Shown here in pieces: positions 34,207 through 49,759 of a stretch of 64,000 nucleotides of DNA (the first letter of the stretch is position 1; each line of letters opens with the position of its first letter). The notes beneath the pieces were generated by a model, which saw only the letters and a list, made by a program, of their open reading frames with translations, was not told where the DNA came from and ran no database searches. Both the position numbers and the translations under genes were made by a program. This DNA comes from Agroathelia rolfsii (lineage: Eukaryota > Basidiomycota > Agaricomycetes > Amylocorticiales > Amylocorticiaceae): assembly GCA_018343915.1 (NCBI GenBank), contig JABRWF010000008.1, positions 3,100,001-3,164,000 on the forward strand, in the 5' to 3' direction.

Positions 34207-35807
34207 TCATACAAGTCCTCGGCCTCCCATTTTTACCGTATCAACGATGGTTCGCATCACCCCAGTCCATAGCTTTGCGACATCGAGTCCGCTGAGACTT
34301 TTTGCGCGAGATGATGCTGCAAGCCGGCGTCGCGCAGTCTCCGCCGCACTAACACCATGAGCGCCTGCAAGAGATCCAGGTTGTCCATTGCTCAATGATG
34401 GAACGGAAGAAAGATGTCTTCGTCGCCGACGTATGCGAAAGAGAACTGAAAGAAGTGGGAAAATGATAAAAAGGAGAATAAATGTCGTCACTTTGGGGCG
34501 TGTAAGATGGGGTGCCAAGCTTGCGCGAACCAAGGAGAAGAATGAAGGTGGGGTGGATACAGATGTCGCAGAAATGTGAAGCTGGGGAGTACCTGTGCGA
34601 CGACGTTCTAACGACCTTGCAGGAGACGACGTAGAAGGATCACGGGAAGATACGGAGGCTGGATCAGTGTGATCTCTTGCATGGCTATAAGTAGAAAGGG
34701 GTATCTGTTTGTCCGCCGCTTTATCTTTCCCTTTATCAACCCGGCGGATGGTCTGGTCTGAAGACTGTGAAGATACAGATTGAGCCATTGGTGTTCGTGA
34801 GCGCACGGATGTCAGCGCAGATAGGCCATTCGATAAGGGGCCACGAGGAGTGGGAGGCACCGCTGTATGCGTGGAAGTTGTTGATAACGATGTTGATGAA
34901 GACGATGTGGAAGGCGAGGGCGATATTGAACGTGGCGAGTATTGTGGATGTGGCACTAATGAGGGTTGTTCTGACACCGTCTGCTTAAGAGAGGACGCGA
35001 TCCGTTGTGTATGTAATATCTCAAGAGAGCCTTGTATGCGCTGGATATTGTATTAGCATCATGGCCTGCTTCGAGGACAAAACAGTAGCTCACCTTTCGA
35101 TTCTCAACCGGTAGCTCACTCTCATATTCCAAAAATTCTTGCGCGTAAGACCACTCCTCTAGTCTAGGTAAGACCTGTAGACAATACAGGTCTAGAGCTT
35201 TCTCGTATCCTTCGGTGTCAGTCCCAACTGTCCTATGACCCAACCAGTCTTCTATCATAAACCTTCCCACATCAGGTGCTCCAAGCTTGATACTACTCAA
35301 TACAAGTGCTGCAAGCACCTGCGATGGCAACCAAGCCGAGCTCGGCTTATGCTTCTTTGGCGTAAACAGTTTCACCGAATCGCCATACGAAGAATTGAGC
35401 ATAGCCTGAGGGGTCATGGTCAACATCTCCTTCGTTTGTGAGGGTAAATGAGCGCTATGCGGGGGAGATGATGGCGACACGAATACAGTTGTATCCAAAG
35501 TGATGCGCAATATGTCCCATTTACGTCTTTGGGAATCTAGCCAGTCAGATTCGGTGCCATCTGGTGGGGCTAGCAGATGGCGAGCAGAAGCCATGAGTGT
35601 GTAGGTCAACGCAACATCCCGGTGAAGAAAGGCTCGGGCAGCACGACTGTATAGGGAGCGCAATGTTGTTAATGTCGAGCCAGTTGCTGCGGTTACAGGT
35701 GAGGATGGGCCAGAAGACATGGTAGTTGCTTTGACAGATATTACAGATGAGGAGGACGAGAAAGAGCGGCTGTATTCAGCGTGCGTCGTTGCCGTCATGG
35801 ACCCCAT
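34207..35807 (-). CDS. Helical protein with C-terminal membrane anchor (Pex26/Pex15-like in layout only)
   Basis: Two exons, 35807-35094 and 35040-34207, encode 515 aa. The N-terminal half is helical and soluble (LRSLYSRAARAFLHRDVALTY, WDILRITLDTTVF, QVLAALVLSSIKLGAPDVGR, LEEWSYAQEFLEYESELP), reminiscent of TPR-like repeats. A long Ser/Thr/Pro-rich stretch follows. A membrane helix TTFILLFIIFPLLSVLF lies about 85 residues from the C-terminus and is flanked by basic residues (RIRRRRRH), which would fit a peroxisomal or mitochondrial outer-membrane anchor. The layout recalls Pex26/Pex15 receptors for the Pex1-Pex6 ATPase, but I see no diagnostic motif, so this is a guess. The gene diverges from PWP1 over 261 bp. 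Confidence 0.72.
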
Positions 35808-36068
35808 AGCATAGTACGGTAAAGAGGCCAGGAAAGTGTTGGGCGGCCACCGTGCGGGCTCACGCTGACTGGCTCTGGGGCTGGGGCTTGCCTGTGCTCA
35901 GGCTGGCATACCGGCTTACGGGACGCCGGCGCCACAGACAGTTATGTAAGCCAACGGTGGCACAGCTAAATGCTAGAATCATGTGATTTTATTCTTTGAT
36001 AAGCATAGTCCAGCTTTTCATTTGCTTCCGCCAGCAGACATTCATCAACTTGTGAAATTTCTGCTGCC
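35808..36068. promoter_or_regulatory. Short divergent region between the tail-anchored protein and PWP1
   Basis: The region is 261 bp between start codons. It is GC-rich on the left side and AT-rich on the right. No specific motif was assigned. Confidence 0.4.
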
Positions 36069-38052
36069 ATGAGCAGTTTGATCTCTTGCGTAGCATGGTC
36101 TGGTCTCTCTAGATTAGTTGCAACATTGGACTTATGTTGAATAAATAGGGTGAAACGGGGCATCTCTGCTCAGCATCCATCAAAATATGTGCTTGACGAC
36201 AAAGAACTTGAGCGTGTAAGTGCCCTTGCACGGATCGAACTCGAGGATGCGCGTAAAGAACTTCAACGTGCGCACGATGCCGCCTTGAGCCTGGGAAAGG
36301 ATGCAGAAGAAGAGGCAGCAGATGGGCAGGATGAAGATGAGGACGGTTGGGTTGACGATAAGTGAGTACAGTGCATTGCCTCTCGATAAACTCGAACGAC
36401 ATGAATAAACCATTTCAAGCGGAACAGATGATGGAAATATTAACGCTGTTGCCGAGGCTGTCGAGGCTATGGACGTCGATGCGGAAGCAAAAGTATCAAA
36501 ACCGGGGGATGATCTGGCTCCATACAATCTGGACGCTTACGATGACGAAGACAACAAAGACACTGGTAACTCGATCCACCTTCGTTGTCAACTCGGACTT
36601 ACGAGGATTACAGGCGATGGCGTCTTTAGCAACATCAAAGGTCTCACCTACTATCGAAACAACGATGAAGATCCCTACATAACACTAAAAGAGGATGACG
36701 AAGACAACGAACGTCAAGAACTTGAAATCTACCCCTCTGATAATCTTCTTGTGACTGCAAAGACGGAGGATGAGATTTCACAACTTGAAGTCTATGTCTA
36801 CGACGAATCTTCAGAAAACCTCTACGTTCATCATGATCTTATGCTGCCTAACTTCCCTCTATGTTTGGAGTGGCTCAACTTTCGACCTGCGTCGTCTGTG
36901 CAGTCTGAGTCTGTTATATCACCTGGCGGATTCGGAAACTACATTGCCGTCGGCACACTCGATCCTGAAATTGAAATTTGGTCGCTAGACGTCGTGGAGG
37001 CAATGTATCCGGACGCTGTCCTAGGCCGCCCAGATAAGACGGCTGCGCATGTACCAACACCTCTAGGCTCTGGCAAGAAGAAACGTAAAAAGACAAAACA
37101 TCGTCCTACTTCGGATGCACATCACGTCGATGCTGTCCTTTCACTGTCTTGGAACAAGACACATCGCAACCTTCTAGCCAGTGCGAGTGCCGACAGGACG
37201 GTAAAACTATGGGATCTGAGCAGGCCTATGACTAATGACGAAGGTAGCGGCGCTCTAAGAAGTTTTGCGGTGCACAAGGACAAGGTTCAATCGGTGCAAT
37301 GGAACGATAAGGAGCCAACGGTTTTGTTAACCGGAAGCTATGACCGAACAGTGAGGATGTTTGACTCCCGTGCACCAGATTCAGGCGTTGGGACCATCGT
37401 AGGTGCAGATGTGGAAGCTTTGAAATGGGATCCATGGGAAAGCCATCTATTTTATGTATGTCTACAATCTATCTTTCTCGTTCGATTCTTAGACCGAAAT
37501 TCGTAGGTATCCCTGGAAAATGGCCTTGTGCTAAGTTATGATGCCCGGACGCTGGCCTCAGACATATCAACCCCTTCACCACCCGTGTTCACGTTATCTG
37601 CTCATGATGGTGCAGCTTCTGCCCTTGATATCAACCCGCATATACGCGGATGCATTGTTACTGGAGGAACGGATAAGTTAGTCAAGGTTTGGAATGTGTC
37701 TGAACGGGACAATAAGAGGCAGGTCAGCCTTGTCACATCACGCGATCTCGGTGTGGTATGTAGACCTTTTCAGCCTCTTCTTTTTCATTTCTTATATTCA
37801 TCACGACGACAGGGCAAAGTATTTTCTGCGACTTTCTCCCCAGATGATCCGCTCACCCTGGCAGCGGCGGGAAGCAAGGCTAAAATGCAAATATGGGATG
37901 TCGGTGCTAATTTCGGCGCACGCAAAGCTTTCTCCGCCAAGCTGGCTCAGGCAGGGCGAACTCTAAAAGACTACGCAGAAGGCTCTGGAGGTGTGGTTGG
38001 TGTGACAGAAGATGATGAAGATGACGCCAGTGGAAACGATGATGACGAGTAG
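36069..38052 (+). CDS. PWP1: Periodic tryptophan protein 1 (WD40 repeat, nucleolar)
   Basis: PWP1 is a WD-repeat factor for rRNA transcription and ribosome biogenesis in the nucleolus. Five exons encode 588 aa: 36069-36097, 36149-36361, 36420-37455, 37507-37755 and 37813-38052. The first exon plus intron removal gives MSSLISCVAWVKRGISAQHP, the conserved PWP1 start. Acidic segments follow (GQDEDEDGWVDD, APYNLDAYDDEDN). WD repeats are visible at EIEIWSLDVVE, VLSLSWNKTHRNLLASASAD with RTVKLWDLS, VQSVQWNDKEPTVLLTGSYD, ALDINPHIRGCIVTGGTD with KLVKVWNVSE, and VFSATFSPDDPLTLAAAGSK. A basic patch KKKRKKTKH lies between repeats, as in homologs. The acidic tail ends DDDE. The 3' end converges on xyn2 with about 147 bp between. 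Confidence 0.95.
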
Positions 38053-38199
38053 ACGTAGGTTTGGTGTATATTCGGACCATGTACGTTGAGGGAGCAAAAT
38101 ACAACATTTGAAGCTTGATTATCATTATCACATTGAACCCCAATCAACCCATGATAGACAGGAAATATTTGACTATATTTAATTCACACCACTGAGCTA

Positions 38200-40004
<1,805 letters not shown>

Positions 40005-40822
40005 TCTGCTGTAAATTACAAGCAGGACTTTTTGTTGTATAAACAGAGCATATACCGATTCACTTGAGGTCTTTATAGTGCCCTAACAGGACACTTTGAC
40101 TATCGCCATCGCCGACGGATAAGTATCGCAGAAAGTCTGGATACAGATTTTCCGAACATGTGCCCCTGGCGATGAAAATGTTGCAAATGAGGCCGACTAG
40201 TTGATTGTGCTCTATGAATAATCTCGCTAATCATGCATGTCCGACGGGAATTCTTAAAGGTCTTACATGATGAGAGAGCACGGCGAAATCGAAGTTGCTA
40301 GTGTGCGATTAGTACTCTGAGACGGTGAAATATACATCATTGATGACATTGAATATGTCATGTGGTAATCAATTTGAGCACGACCACATGCCGAGTTTCG
40401 CCGGTGAACGTAAAAAGACTTTTACAGCTGTATCATGATATACAGTCGACAATATCTAAAGTCATGATCGGTGGTGCCAGTGCCAGGAAAATGAAATCAT
40501 GATTTACACCACTGCGTTGAGAATAGCTTAGTCTTGATGCTCATTCCAGGCTCCTTCCCAGCCCCTCTATAACATCATCAGGCAATCTTATATTCCACCT
40601 TTCTCTGCCCCCGAAGTTATACTAGTACTAGTAGAGGGGCTGGAAAGCAGCCTGGTTCCTTACCCGAATTGGGAAATAGTTGACAATGACTAAGCTGGTT
40701 CCCCTCACTTCAAATCAGCAGTTAATCTCACCCAAAGGAGAGTAAGAAAGAACTAAGATATCCATTTCTTAACAAGCCCAATATACTAAATACATTAGAC
40801 ATTCAACTGGATAATGGGTGCC
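40005..40822. other. Interval between xyn2 and xyn3
   Basis: The first 310 bp (to about 40315) are the xyn2 promoter and match the xyn1 upstream region, including the TATA box and GAGACGGTGAAATAT. A fragment near 40440-40475 (ACAGTCGAC, TCTAAAGTCATG) resembles the dispersed repeat found at 24.9 and 44.6 kb. An inverted repeat lies at 40549-40652. The last 100 bp match the 3' flank of xyn1. Confidence 0.6.
40549..40652. repeat. Small inverted repeat, about 21-bp arms, 104 bp overall
   Basis: CCAGCCCCTCTA (40558-40569) faces TAGAGGGGCTGG (40632-40643) exactly. The arms extend outward with a few mismatches to GGCT at 40549 and AGCC at 40652. The core resembles the hairpin at 22853-22889, so the two could share an origin. 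Confidence 0.65.
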
Positions 40823-42636
<1,814 letters not shown>

Positions 42637-43279
42637 GGTAACTTCACTCTACAAACAGTGAAACGTCTTGCGGAAATGGTATCGACGAATCCTCTTGTAT
42701 TTATAGTCGGCTTTCAACACGAATGTGAATGGAAGAAAAGAATTATTTAGCGGTGATTTTCCGCCTGTTAGGTCCCGTGTATAGAAACGCTGTATACCAA
42801 CCCGCTATGAAAACTGGGCAATGGCGGACCGCCGCTGTTACCTGTAGTCTGTTTGTCCGAGAAAATACATGAATAGTACAATCCATGATGGTTGTCTCTA
42901 AAAGTAAACGCTGATAGCAACATGCGGGTAAAAGGGAACAGGCGGAAGCGATGGTATAAGCATGACCTACAGCGTCTGTTATTAGGCGATGTCACGGTAT
43001 ACAGCGAGCGCGACATTCAGGAAGCAGACTTACGGCAAGTGAGAGTGGCCAGCTTGTTTCTAAGGTTCGCTTAGTAGATGCCGAATCGGCTTTATCAAGA
43101 CCCCGGACACATGCGCCCTGCCTGCCTGCCCACCTGCTCCGTTCGCACCACGGCCTCTGCACGCTGCTCCATGCACCAGCTAGACTAATCACTTAAAACC
43201 ACTAGTTACTAAATAAGCATACTATATTCCTAAATACATGACAGCATCTAAGCTCTAAGCAGTGTGCAAACAGATTTCA

Positions 43280-43304
43280 ATATATATATATATATATATA
43301 TATA
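43280..43304. repeat. (TA)12 microsatellite
   Basis: A perfect dinucleotide run in AT-rich intergenic DNA. Confidence 0.95.
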
Positions 43305-43577
43305 CAATCGAAACCGTATAACTGAATATTACTTTGTTCCCACAGAATATATTTACTTACATTCTGGTGTTTTCAAAAGAAAAATGTCGTTTTTACCAAT
43401 CTTTTGAAAAATCCCTCTACTTTGGATAAAGGATTGGTAAAATGTATTAATCACGTGATTTAACATTTTTTGCCGAAATATGATCACGTGGCTCCCACCT
43501 TTATAATACCGATCCTTTTACCCAATGTAAGGTGGTTAGTAGAAGTATTGGTAGAAATAGGGAAAACTCCGGAGTGT

Positions 43578-44075
43578 TAGACGGTTTATTCACTTATAAA
43601 ATACTAGTAATAAAAAATAAAAGTTAAAAATTGCTTATATAATCATATGTGGTCGGTAATCTACTGGAGTTTAGATATTATGGCAGTTCATTGCATTTTA
43701 GCAATCTATTATGGATGAGCAATTCATTTGGTAGAAGGAATTAACAGGGGACTCAGCAGTTATTTGATGATGGCGTCATCTTCCCGAGAATTCTCTACTA
43801 GTGCGAGCATACAAAGTTGAATTACAAACCATACTGATCTTTAGAGCCTAACAGCAGGTAGGTCTGGAGTTGAGAAATCTCCCCTTGAGACTTGAAGAAA
43901 CCCTGTATCGGTAGCTTGGATTGCCCGGACCGCCCTCATAGCTACTGGGAACCATTTACAAGCAGGCCAAAAATATGATTCAGTATTACGGTAGACGGTT
44001 TTATTCACTTAATAATAGAGACGAACGTTGTTCCCATCTAAATCTATTCGACTAGACAGTTTATTCACTTATACA
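43578..44075. repeat. Three dispersed copies of a 19-20 bp motif
   Basis: TAGACGGTTTATTCACTTA occurs at about 43578, as TAGACGGTTTTATTCACTTA at about 43992, and as TAGACAGTTTATTCACTTA at about 44053, all on the + strand. The spacing is irregular (about 414 and 61 bp), so they are not a tandem array. Possibly fragments of one repeated element. Confidence 0.75.
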
Positions 44076-44539
44076 AATATTTAGTTATGTGGTTTCTAAT
44101 ATACATATATTATTAGAATGTGTGATCCATGTGCCGGGTCACATGATTCTGCCTTTATATTTACGGTAGTTTACATTCTTGTTTACTATCCGTTTGACTA
44201 CGTACAACGATGTACAAGTAGACAAGCGGAATACTATTCTTTGTGTCGACCGCTGCTCATCGTCGTCGCTCGTCGTATTGTAACATATATATGCCTGGTA
44301 TTCATAGTATGTTGATAGAGTACCAATGGGATAGTGAAGTGCACTCTTCTAGAGGCTTAGTGCTCACTGTTCAACGTTCAACTATCGGCAGCAGCTTTTT
44401 TTGCGGCCACTGCTGCAGCCTCATGCATGTTGAATATTTACATGTGAATTTTGAACATACTGATGTCGGACTTCAAAACACAGCACACACCGTCATTGAG
44501 AGTAGCTGCACATAATCAAGTGGCCTGCAAGGTTGGCTG

Positions 44540-44740
44540 GATAGGAGCCTATGTTCCTAGTCCCGCATAGGAACTTGGGAAATGAAAGAAACACAATTGT
44601 AGAGCGAACTATGACTTTAGACATAGTCGACTGTACATGGCATGATATGTACTTAGTACGGTATACCGAGTCCTGTAAACTAGCAGTAGGCACCTCTTCA
44701 AGTTTACTACAACCAAAAAGTGAGTACCACCAATCTTGAC
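44540..44740 (+). repeat. Dispersed repeat, copy B
   Basis: Counterpart of 24880-25070 in inverted orientation. Shared sequence includes GAAATGAAAGAA, GTAGAGCGA, GTCGACTGTACATGG and GTAGGCACCTCTTCAAG. It lies 1.9 kb upstream of xyn3. Confidence 0.7.
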
Positions 44741-47187
44741 CTGGAAATATGTAGTATTTTAAAATTAAGATGCAAACAAAAACTTAACAGCTTAGAATTC
44801 CATGGTACTTTCGCCCCCCCCCCCCCTTCTATTAGCTAGTACTACTATGTCTAGGCTATTGAGCAACATTCATGATTTTGTCGACAAATTATATATACAC
44901 TCATTGATCAACTTCAAACAGTTAAGAAAAAAAATATTTTTAAAAGTTTCAAAGCAGGCAACCATCTTAACAAAGCGTTAACGTGAATAGATATCTATAT
45001 AGTGCATTGGTTCATTTCTTCATGAGAAGTCGATCTTACTCGAGGAAAAGGGAAACAATTGTAATTCGGCGTCCTGAAATAGTACAGTCTGATTTATTGA
45101 CTCCGACCGTAACTATGCTTACCGTATAGATGAATAAATTCCTTTATTTGACCCAGCCGATAACCCATACAGCCATTTATGTTTGATACTGGCCATAATT
45201 ATAGTTCGTTCAAATGACTATTAGCCTGGGCGGGGTGATCCTCACCACCGGTAATAAACAAATGAAGGTATTTGGCCGAGGTTTCTACGTTTATCATCAT
45301 CTAAGCTAGTTCTTAGAGTGTGCTGGTACCACACGATACATGCATGATGACTGATGTTATCAGCTTAAACTGTTCACCATGTGATCGGTATTTCTAGGGA
45401 CTTCAAGTTCATCGTCAAGTCGCCTATGATGACCCTGCAAGGGACCGCCAGGGCTGAGACCTGTTGGGACGAGGCAAGCAGACTCGGACGGGAGGAATAA
45501 AGATGCTGTTAAGTAGGCAATAAGTTTTTGATGCCAAGGACATCGTTGAGCAAATCTGGCATCAGAGTTCCTGTGATCCCACCTGCATGTCGCTATTATT
45601 GGGCCTGTTTCCGATACTTAGCATTACTTTTTGTACGACCCGGATAACTGGTCCCCTATAGAACCTTAGATACCCATGATGCTATTGTATGAGAAGTGTG
45701 TGTCCTTTACTCATGCACATGCTGCTCAATATTTGCTACACGGCTCAGTTCAAGCGGAATCGATCTTGATTTATGAGTGAGTTTGGATCCACTAGCACAA
45801 CTGAATCATGTCCAAGGAAAACTCCTATGGAGTATAAGCGCTATATGAGCGCCTGAGAAAAATAGGAAATGTCAGCATCTCCCATTATGCGAACTCGGTA
45901 ACTGGTAGCATCGGTCGCTTAAACAGAAATTGATTATAGAGAAGACTGGCACTGAAGTGGCCCGCAGCATCGAAGCGGTTTCGCGCCCAACCCGTGAATG
46001 TATGGAACCTTGAACATCTAGGTGTATATCCGCGTTTAGTGTACCACCGATAACATAATATTTATGGGACACTCACCATCAATTGATACCTTGCTGGCAT
46101 GTCCGATTTTTTGAACTTGTAGATGGTAACAAAAAAATCGAAGGACGCTAACTTGGATCCCCACTGGCATTTTGCATTAAAAAATACTCAGTCGTTCTAG
46201 GCCACCATCAATGCTTGAGAATATCGGTGTACGTGAAAGACCCCATCAACGGGGTGTCGGAGCTAGTCAGCATACGAAATTCTGAACGTCCCAGAAATTC
46301 AAACACTGAAAAACTATGGCAGCGTATGCACACATCTGACTGACTTTGAGGCCTTGGATGTCGGATCACGAACCGAGTTATTCTTGGATATATTAAGAGG
46401 TATACACCGAGAGGGGATACGATACCAGTAATTTGTGGACATAACATTGATTCGGCCTCGGACTCGGTCCCATTCTAAATTGAACGCGGCTATTGAAACA
46501 GCTCTTGTTGCGGCACGCCCTTTAGTAGTAGATAACCCACATGCTAATTCTAATCAATCCAGTATCTTGATCCCTTAGGCTAGGCCTCATGCAACTCACC
46601 GCCGCCGATTGGCAAATACTCATGCCATGAGTATGCGCAAGTCCGCATGCTACCGTAAGGTAAAAACGGGTATCGGATCATGAGGCTGGTTTGCTCCCAA
46701 GCTACACCAAACTGTGCATTTAACATTGGCAACAATCAGAGTTCTCCAGTCGCGTGTATACTTGAGACTTGAAATTTTGTAAAGAACCTTGAAGATTAGG
46801 TGAAGTGGTTGTTATACATGTAAGTCCGCGGGGGTGCAATCCTCTGCTCAACTCACATGCACTCATTCAAGCATATAATCATATCATTCTGGAAAAGGAG
46901 AACAAGCAGTAACTTAGTATTACACGCAAATGCATATCTGCTGCCTAACTTTGCATTTCTTGATTTAGTAAACTCAACCAACCTCGAATGCTGTCGTAAA
47001 CTCAATTTTACACAAATATAGATGATCTTGGTGTATCCTATTGTGAATTCTTAACTCCCTGAAAAAATTGTATCAAGACAGGATCATTGAGGGTGTGATA
47101 TAATGCGTGAATAAAGTAAAATTGCTTAAATTATTGTACAGTACATTGGATATATGCGTCAGAATGTCCATGGTATCAGATTACTAC

Positions 47188-48452
47188 TTAAGCGAGAACC
47201 TTCTTGATTCCCTCCTTTTGTGCTGGGGTAAGTCGTTCAGGGAATACTACATCCCATTTTACGATTAGATCTCCTTTTTTCCTTACACTCCCGTCTTTAC
47301 GTATTGGCATCCCTTCACCGGTCAGCCTTGTCTCGTCGTGAGGCTTCACTACGCCCACTGGTGGTTCGACCAGCAGTCGACGTCCATCCAAAGCCTGTAT
47401 GGTCTGCTTTCCAGCACCACCAGTGAGGGCATCTACGAGATTTATCTTGACGTGCGTGATAAGATCGTTGCCGTCCCTCGTGAAAGTCGGATGAGGTTTC
47501 TCTTCGACGACAAAGACGAGGTCTTGGCTCTCCCCATCCGCTGTTTCGTTACCGGCTTTTGGAAACCTTACTTTGGTGCCGCTCTTCCAGCCAGGGAATA
47601 CGTGGATCTCAAGCACTTTATCTTCCACAGCACCCGACCTAAGCTTCCGTCCGACCTTTAGATGCTTCGTTGTTCCGGTGTATAGCTCCTCTAGGGAGAC
47701 TTTCAAAGGTTTTGTAATTTCAGCAGGAGGAGAAGGTGCGGCAGGTTTCGACGAGGTCGATGAGCGGCGTGGCATTCCACCCCGAGGACCTGAGGACTGG
47801 GTAAAGAAATCATCGCCGAAGGGCGATGAAGCCCCACTCCCAAAGGAGCTTCGCCCACCCATACCGCCACCCAGGTTACCGAAGAGACCACTTGAGCCAA
47901 AGATGTTCCTAATAGTGCACGTAAGTAATTAATGTATAGCTGAGAGGCGAAGAAATACTCACGCAAATATATCGTTGGGGTCGGATGGGGAGAAACCGCC
48001 AAAACCACCACCGGGCCCTCCTGTACTGAAGTGGAATGTATGCGCACCTCCTCCTCCTGGGAAGCCAGAGAATCCAGGACCTCCGCCCGCCCCAGGAGAA
48101 GGACCGCCTCCGCCTTTCAAGCCCTCCTCCCCGAACTGATCATATATGGTACGCTTGTTCTTGTCAGAGAGGACTTCAAAAGCTTCTGAAATCTGTACAA
48201 GGATAACTTAGTTTAAGTTTTCAGAGGACAGTGATATCATAATAACTCACCTCTTTGAATTTCTTGGACGCTTCTTCCGAGCCCCCATTACGGTCAGGAT
48301 GCCACTTCAGGGCCTGAGAAACAAAAATATGAGCAAACAATCTCACAAGTAAATTGAATGGGTTTACTTACCATCTTTTTATATGCTTTCTTTATTTCAT
48401 CTTCGCTCGCAGATTTGTCGACACCAAGGAGTTTATAGTAGTCTGCGCCCAT
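47188..48452 (-). CDS. SIS1: Class II (type B) DnaJ/Hsp40 co-chaperone, SIS1-like
   Basis: A co-chaperone that stimulates Hsp70 ATPase and delivers substrates in the cytosol and nucleus. Four exons encode 364 aa: 48452-48372, 48313-48251, 48192-47963 and 47908-47188. The J domain is residues 1-70: [20 protein letters not shown], then KWHPDRNGG with the HPD motif, and [11 protein letters not shown] at its end. A Gly/Phe-rich region ([30 protein letters not shown]) follows. There is no zinc-finger Cys cluster, so it is type B. The C-terminal substrate-binding domains have [19 protein letters not shown] and [12 protein letters not shown]; it ends [16 protein letters not shown]. The ATG at 48452 is the natural J-domain start. 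The gene diverges from the DUF202 gene over 363 bp. Confidence 0.95.
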
Positions 48453-48815
48453 ACTAATGGATGACACAAGGTCAGATAAGTGTTAGTGGTGCAAGAGGTC
48501 TAGTAGAGGTATGTCGTAAGAATGAGCAATGTACAAGTCGTAAATATGCAGATACGTTGAGCGCGTTATAAGGCGGAGGATGACGTCTCGGTCATGCAAG
48601 TGCCTACTAGAACTTGCCAGAATGCGTCACACCACGTGAATGGTGAGTATAACATTAGTCCGAGCCGATGATCACATGATCTGACGCCGTACACGTGACA
48701 CTGGATCGCAGGTCGAACGTTCGTAAGTTAACACCTTCAATTTACAACCTTCATCACTTGAACTACTTGGATCTGAATCGACACTCCACTTCCAAAGACC
48801 TATACGCGTAATAAA
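48453..48815. promoter_or_regulatory. Divergent promoter between DnaJ and the DUF202 gene
   Basis: 363 bp between start codons. It holds CACGTG cores at 48633-48638 and 48692-48697, and GATCACATGATCTGACGC near 48670, which resembles the eIF3j/COQ9 promoter element. A TGACGTC (CRE-like) occurs near 48572. Confidence 0.5.
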
Positions 48816-49759
48816 ATGGCTGCTGGTATCAGCTCGGCTAACGTTTCGGCTACAGGCTCTGGGGACGACAATTCCAGTGTAATCCGGAGATCATGGCGTA
48901 CTGTAACCCAAGTCATAAGACCTTCCTCTCCTTCTGTCTTGCTACCAAATAGGGTTGGGGCTACGAACGATGAAGACGAGACGCGAAATGGTGCTACCCG
49001 TCATAATGGGCAGGAATCTGTCGCGAACCAAATTAGAGATTACCACTCCATTAACGCCATTCCACCTAAGGTCAACACCCCTAAGAAAATATCCACACCT
49101 GTGCGAGTTGAAGGCAAGGTTTGGCTTGCTAATGAGCGCAGTGCGTATTTACTCCCTCAAGTCGTCGCAAGAGACTGAGGAATGCGGAATTTTATCAGCC
49201 TGGAACGCATGGGCTAATATATCCCTTCTTGTTGGGACATTGGCATTGGCATTGTTCAACGCATCCGATGACTACATTGCGAAATACTTCGCTTATTCAT
49301 ATGCCATAATCGGCGCTGGTGTCCTTGTAAGTGATTTCGGTCTTGCCTCATAACCTAACTTAACATGAAGCGACGCTAGATATATGGATATACTACCTAC
49401 CAACATCGAATCACTATGATTCGTAACCGCCATCCCGGATCCTTTGGTGAGCGCTCATTGTGGATCTCGGTTGAATTAACCCTTACATGTTTTCACCGAT
49501 GAAAGATAACGTTACTGGCCCGGTCGTAATCAGTGTCTTGCTTTTCCTTGCAGTACTTGCCAATTTCATCTTGAGAGGTGCGTCGTAGTCCTTTTAATGG
49601 AACCAAAGCTAATAGAGATTGGCATATGTAGTTCGCGAATGGTCAGTATTTCCCAACTTAGGCTGAAAATATCTTTTTATTCAATTATTTTACAGGAAAC
49701 GCAATGATGTTTATATACCCGGTCAAAGCCTCTTCTTTTTTGCTTATAGCTCGAAGTGA
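48816..49759 (+). CDS. DUF202 membrane protein, VTC1-like
   Basis: Six exons encode 221 aa: 48816-49140, 49199-49326, 49380-49446, 49506-49577, 49632-49641 (10 nt) and 49696-49759. A disordered N-terminal half of about 95 residues precedes KVWLANERTW, the start of the DUF202 domain found in VTC1, the polyphosphate-synthesising vacuolar transporter chaperone subunit. Three membrane helices follow: ISLLVGTLALALFN, FAYSYAIIGAGVLIYGYTTY and VVISVLLFLAVLANFILRV. The 58-nt intron 1 is needed to keep the frame; without it the gene seems frameshifted. Yeast Vtc1 lacks such a long N-terminal extension, so this may be a separate DUF202 lineage with unknown role. The last exon is short and its end less certain. 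Confidence 0.82.

Larger units (their letters stand above)
42637..47187. other. 4.5-kb gene-free interval
   Basis: No gene is supported. It contains a (TA)12 microsatellite (43280-43304), an imperfect hairpin near 43393-43440 (TTTACCAATC facing GATTGGTAAA), CACGTG palindromes at about 43453 and 43487, three copies of a 19-bp motif (43578, 43992, 44053), and dispersed repeat copy B (44540-44740). The stretch 44.8-47.1 kb shows nothing recognisable. Confidence 0.6.

Noticed and set aside
48955..49353. Apparent frameshift in the DUF202 gene after the KVWLANER codons
   Set aside because: A standard 58-nt intron (49141-49198, GTGCGT...TTATCAG) joins NERT to WNAWANIS in frame and restores the family motif.
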